This document shows, piece after piece, positions 13,608 to 13,624 of a stretch of 13,624 nt of DNA. Numbering within the stretch: the stretch's first letter is position 1; every line of letters begins with the position of its first letter. Made by a program: the position numbers and the translations under genes. The stretch covers positions 1-13,624 of the forward strand of contig DASRQS010000106.1 of NCBI GenBank assembly GCA_035696365.1, in the 5' to 3' direction. The stretch comes from JALYLC01 sp035696365 (GTDB lineage Bacteria; Actinomycetota; Thermoleophilia; Gaiellales; JALYLC01). The notes beneath the pieces are model-generated. The model was not told the DNA's origin. It did not search any database and saw only the letters and a program-made list of their open reading frames with translations.

Positions 13608-13624
13608 GACGGCGCTGAGCACGT

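Noticed and set aside
11979..13622. A 547-codon minus-strand open frame covering the right edge
   Set aside because: Overlaps the solute-binding protein gene in another frame and runs antisense to the anchored-protein gene; composition is His/Arg/Ala-rich with no recognisable domain.

Overview
The window is GC-rich (roughly 70 percent by eye) and densely packed, with long spurious antisense ORFs. Its real genes point to an actinomycete-type bacterium. The signs are an LCP (LytR-CpsA-Psr) cell-wall protein, TANNNT -10 elements, GTG starts, a zf-HC2 anti-sigma-like protein, a bifunctional PGI/PMI and a short-form S-adenosylhomocysteinase. My best guess is a deep-branching actinobacterium such as Thermoleophilia/Solirubrobacterales. 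That is inference from gene style; there is no rRNA or other marker in the window to prove it.

Left block (1-6729, all minus strand). Read in transcription order (right to left) it is: an LCP glycan transferase with an extra C-terminal domain, UDP-glucose 6-dehydrogenase, a GDP-mannose pyrophosphorylase-like nucleotidyltransferase, bifunctional phosphoglucose/phosphomannose isomerase, then adenosylhomocysteinase cut by the window edge. The first four are tightly packed (gaps of 22 and 28 nt, then a 4-nt overlap). Together they look like a surface-glycan module: PGI/PMI feeds mannose-6-phosphate, the nucleotidyltransferase makes the activated sugar, UDP-glucose dehydrogenase makes UDP-glucuronate, and the LCP protein attaches finished polymer to the wall. 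Phosphomannomutase, the step between PGI/PMI and the nucleotidyltransferase, is not in the window. ahcY is set apart by 134 nt holding a perfect 15-bp inverted repeat and its own promoter-like signals.

Middle (6730-8584). A 211-bp divergent region separates the LCP gene from a plus-strand gene encoding an unusual J-domain / zinc-ribbon / coiled-coil protein. That gene converges, with only 6 bp between stop codons, on a minus-strand group atpD-atpC-cupin.

Right block (8252-12655, minus strand). In transcription order: an orphan family-5 solute-binding lipoprotein, a translationally coupled zf-HC2 single-pass membrane protein, then after 114 nt atpD and atpC (F1 beta and epsilon) and a small cupin. 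atpA and atpG are not upstream of atpD, so the ATP synthase operon is interrupted or split here. A 367-bp non-coding stretch (12656-13022) with divergent promoters and three REP-like GGGTCTGAC repeats leads to a plus-strand gene for a small anchored, cysteine-containing protein of unknown function.

The strongest non-gene signal is a repeated promoter layout. Three genes without a Shine-Dalgarno sequence have a TANNNT hexamer ending exactly 6 nt before a GTG start, the geometry of leaderless transcription. Other structures worth a look are a 32-bp perfect palindrome inside the nucleotidyltransferase gene and operator-like palindromes next to the LCP and atpD promoters. I found no tRNA, rRNA, CRISPR array, IS element or convincing intrinsic terminator.
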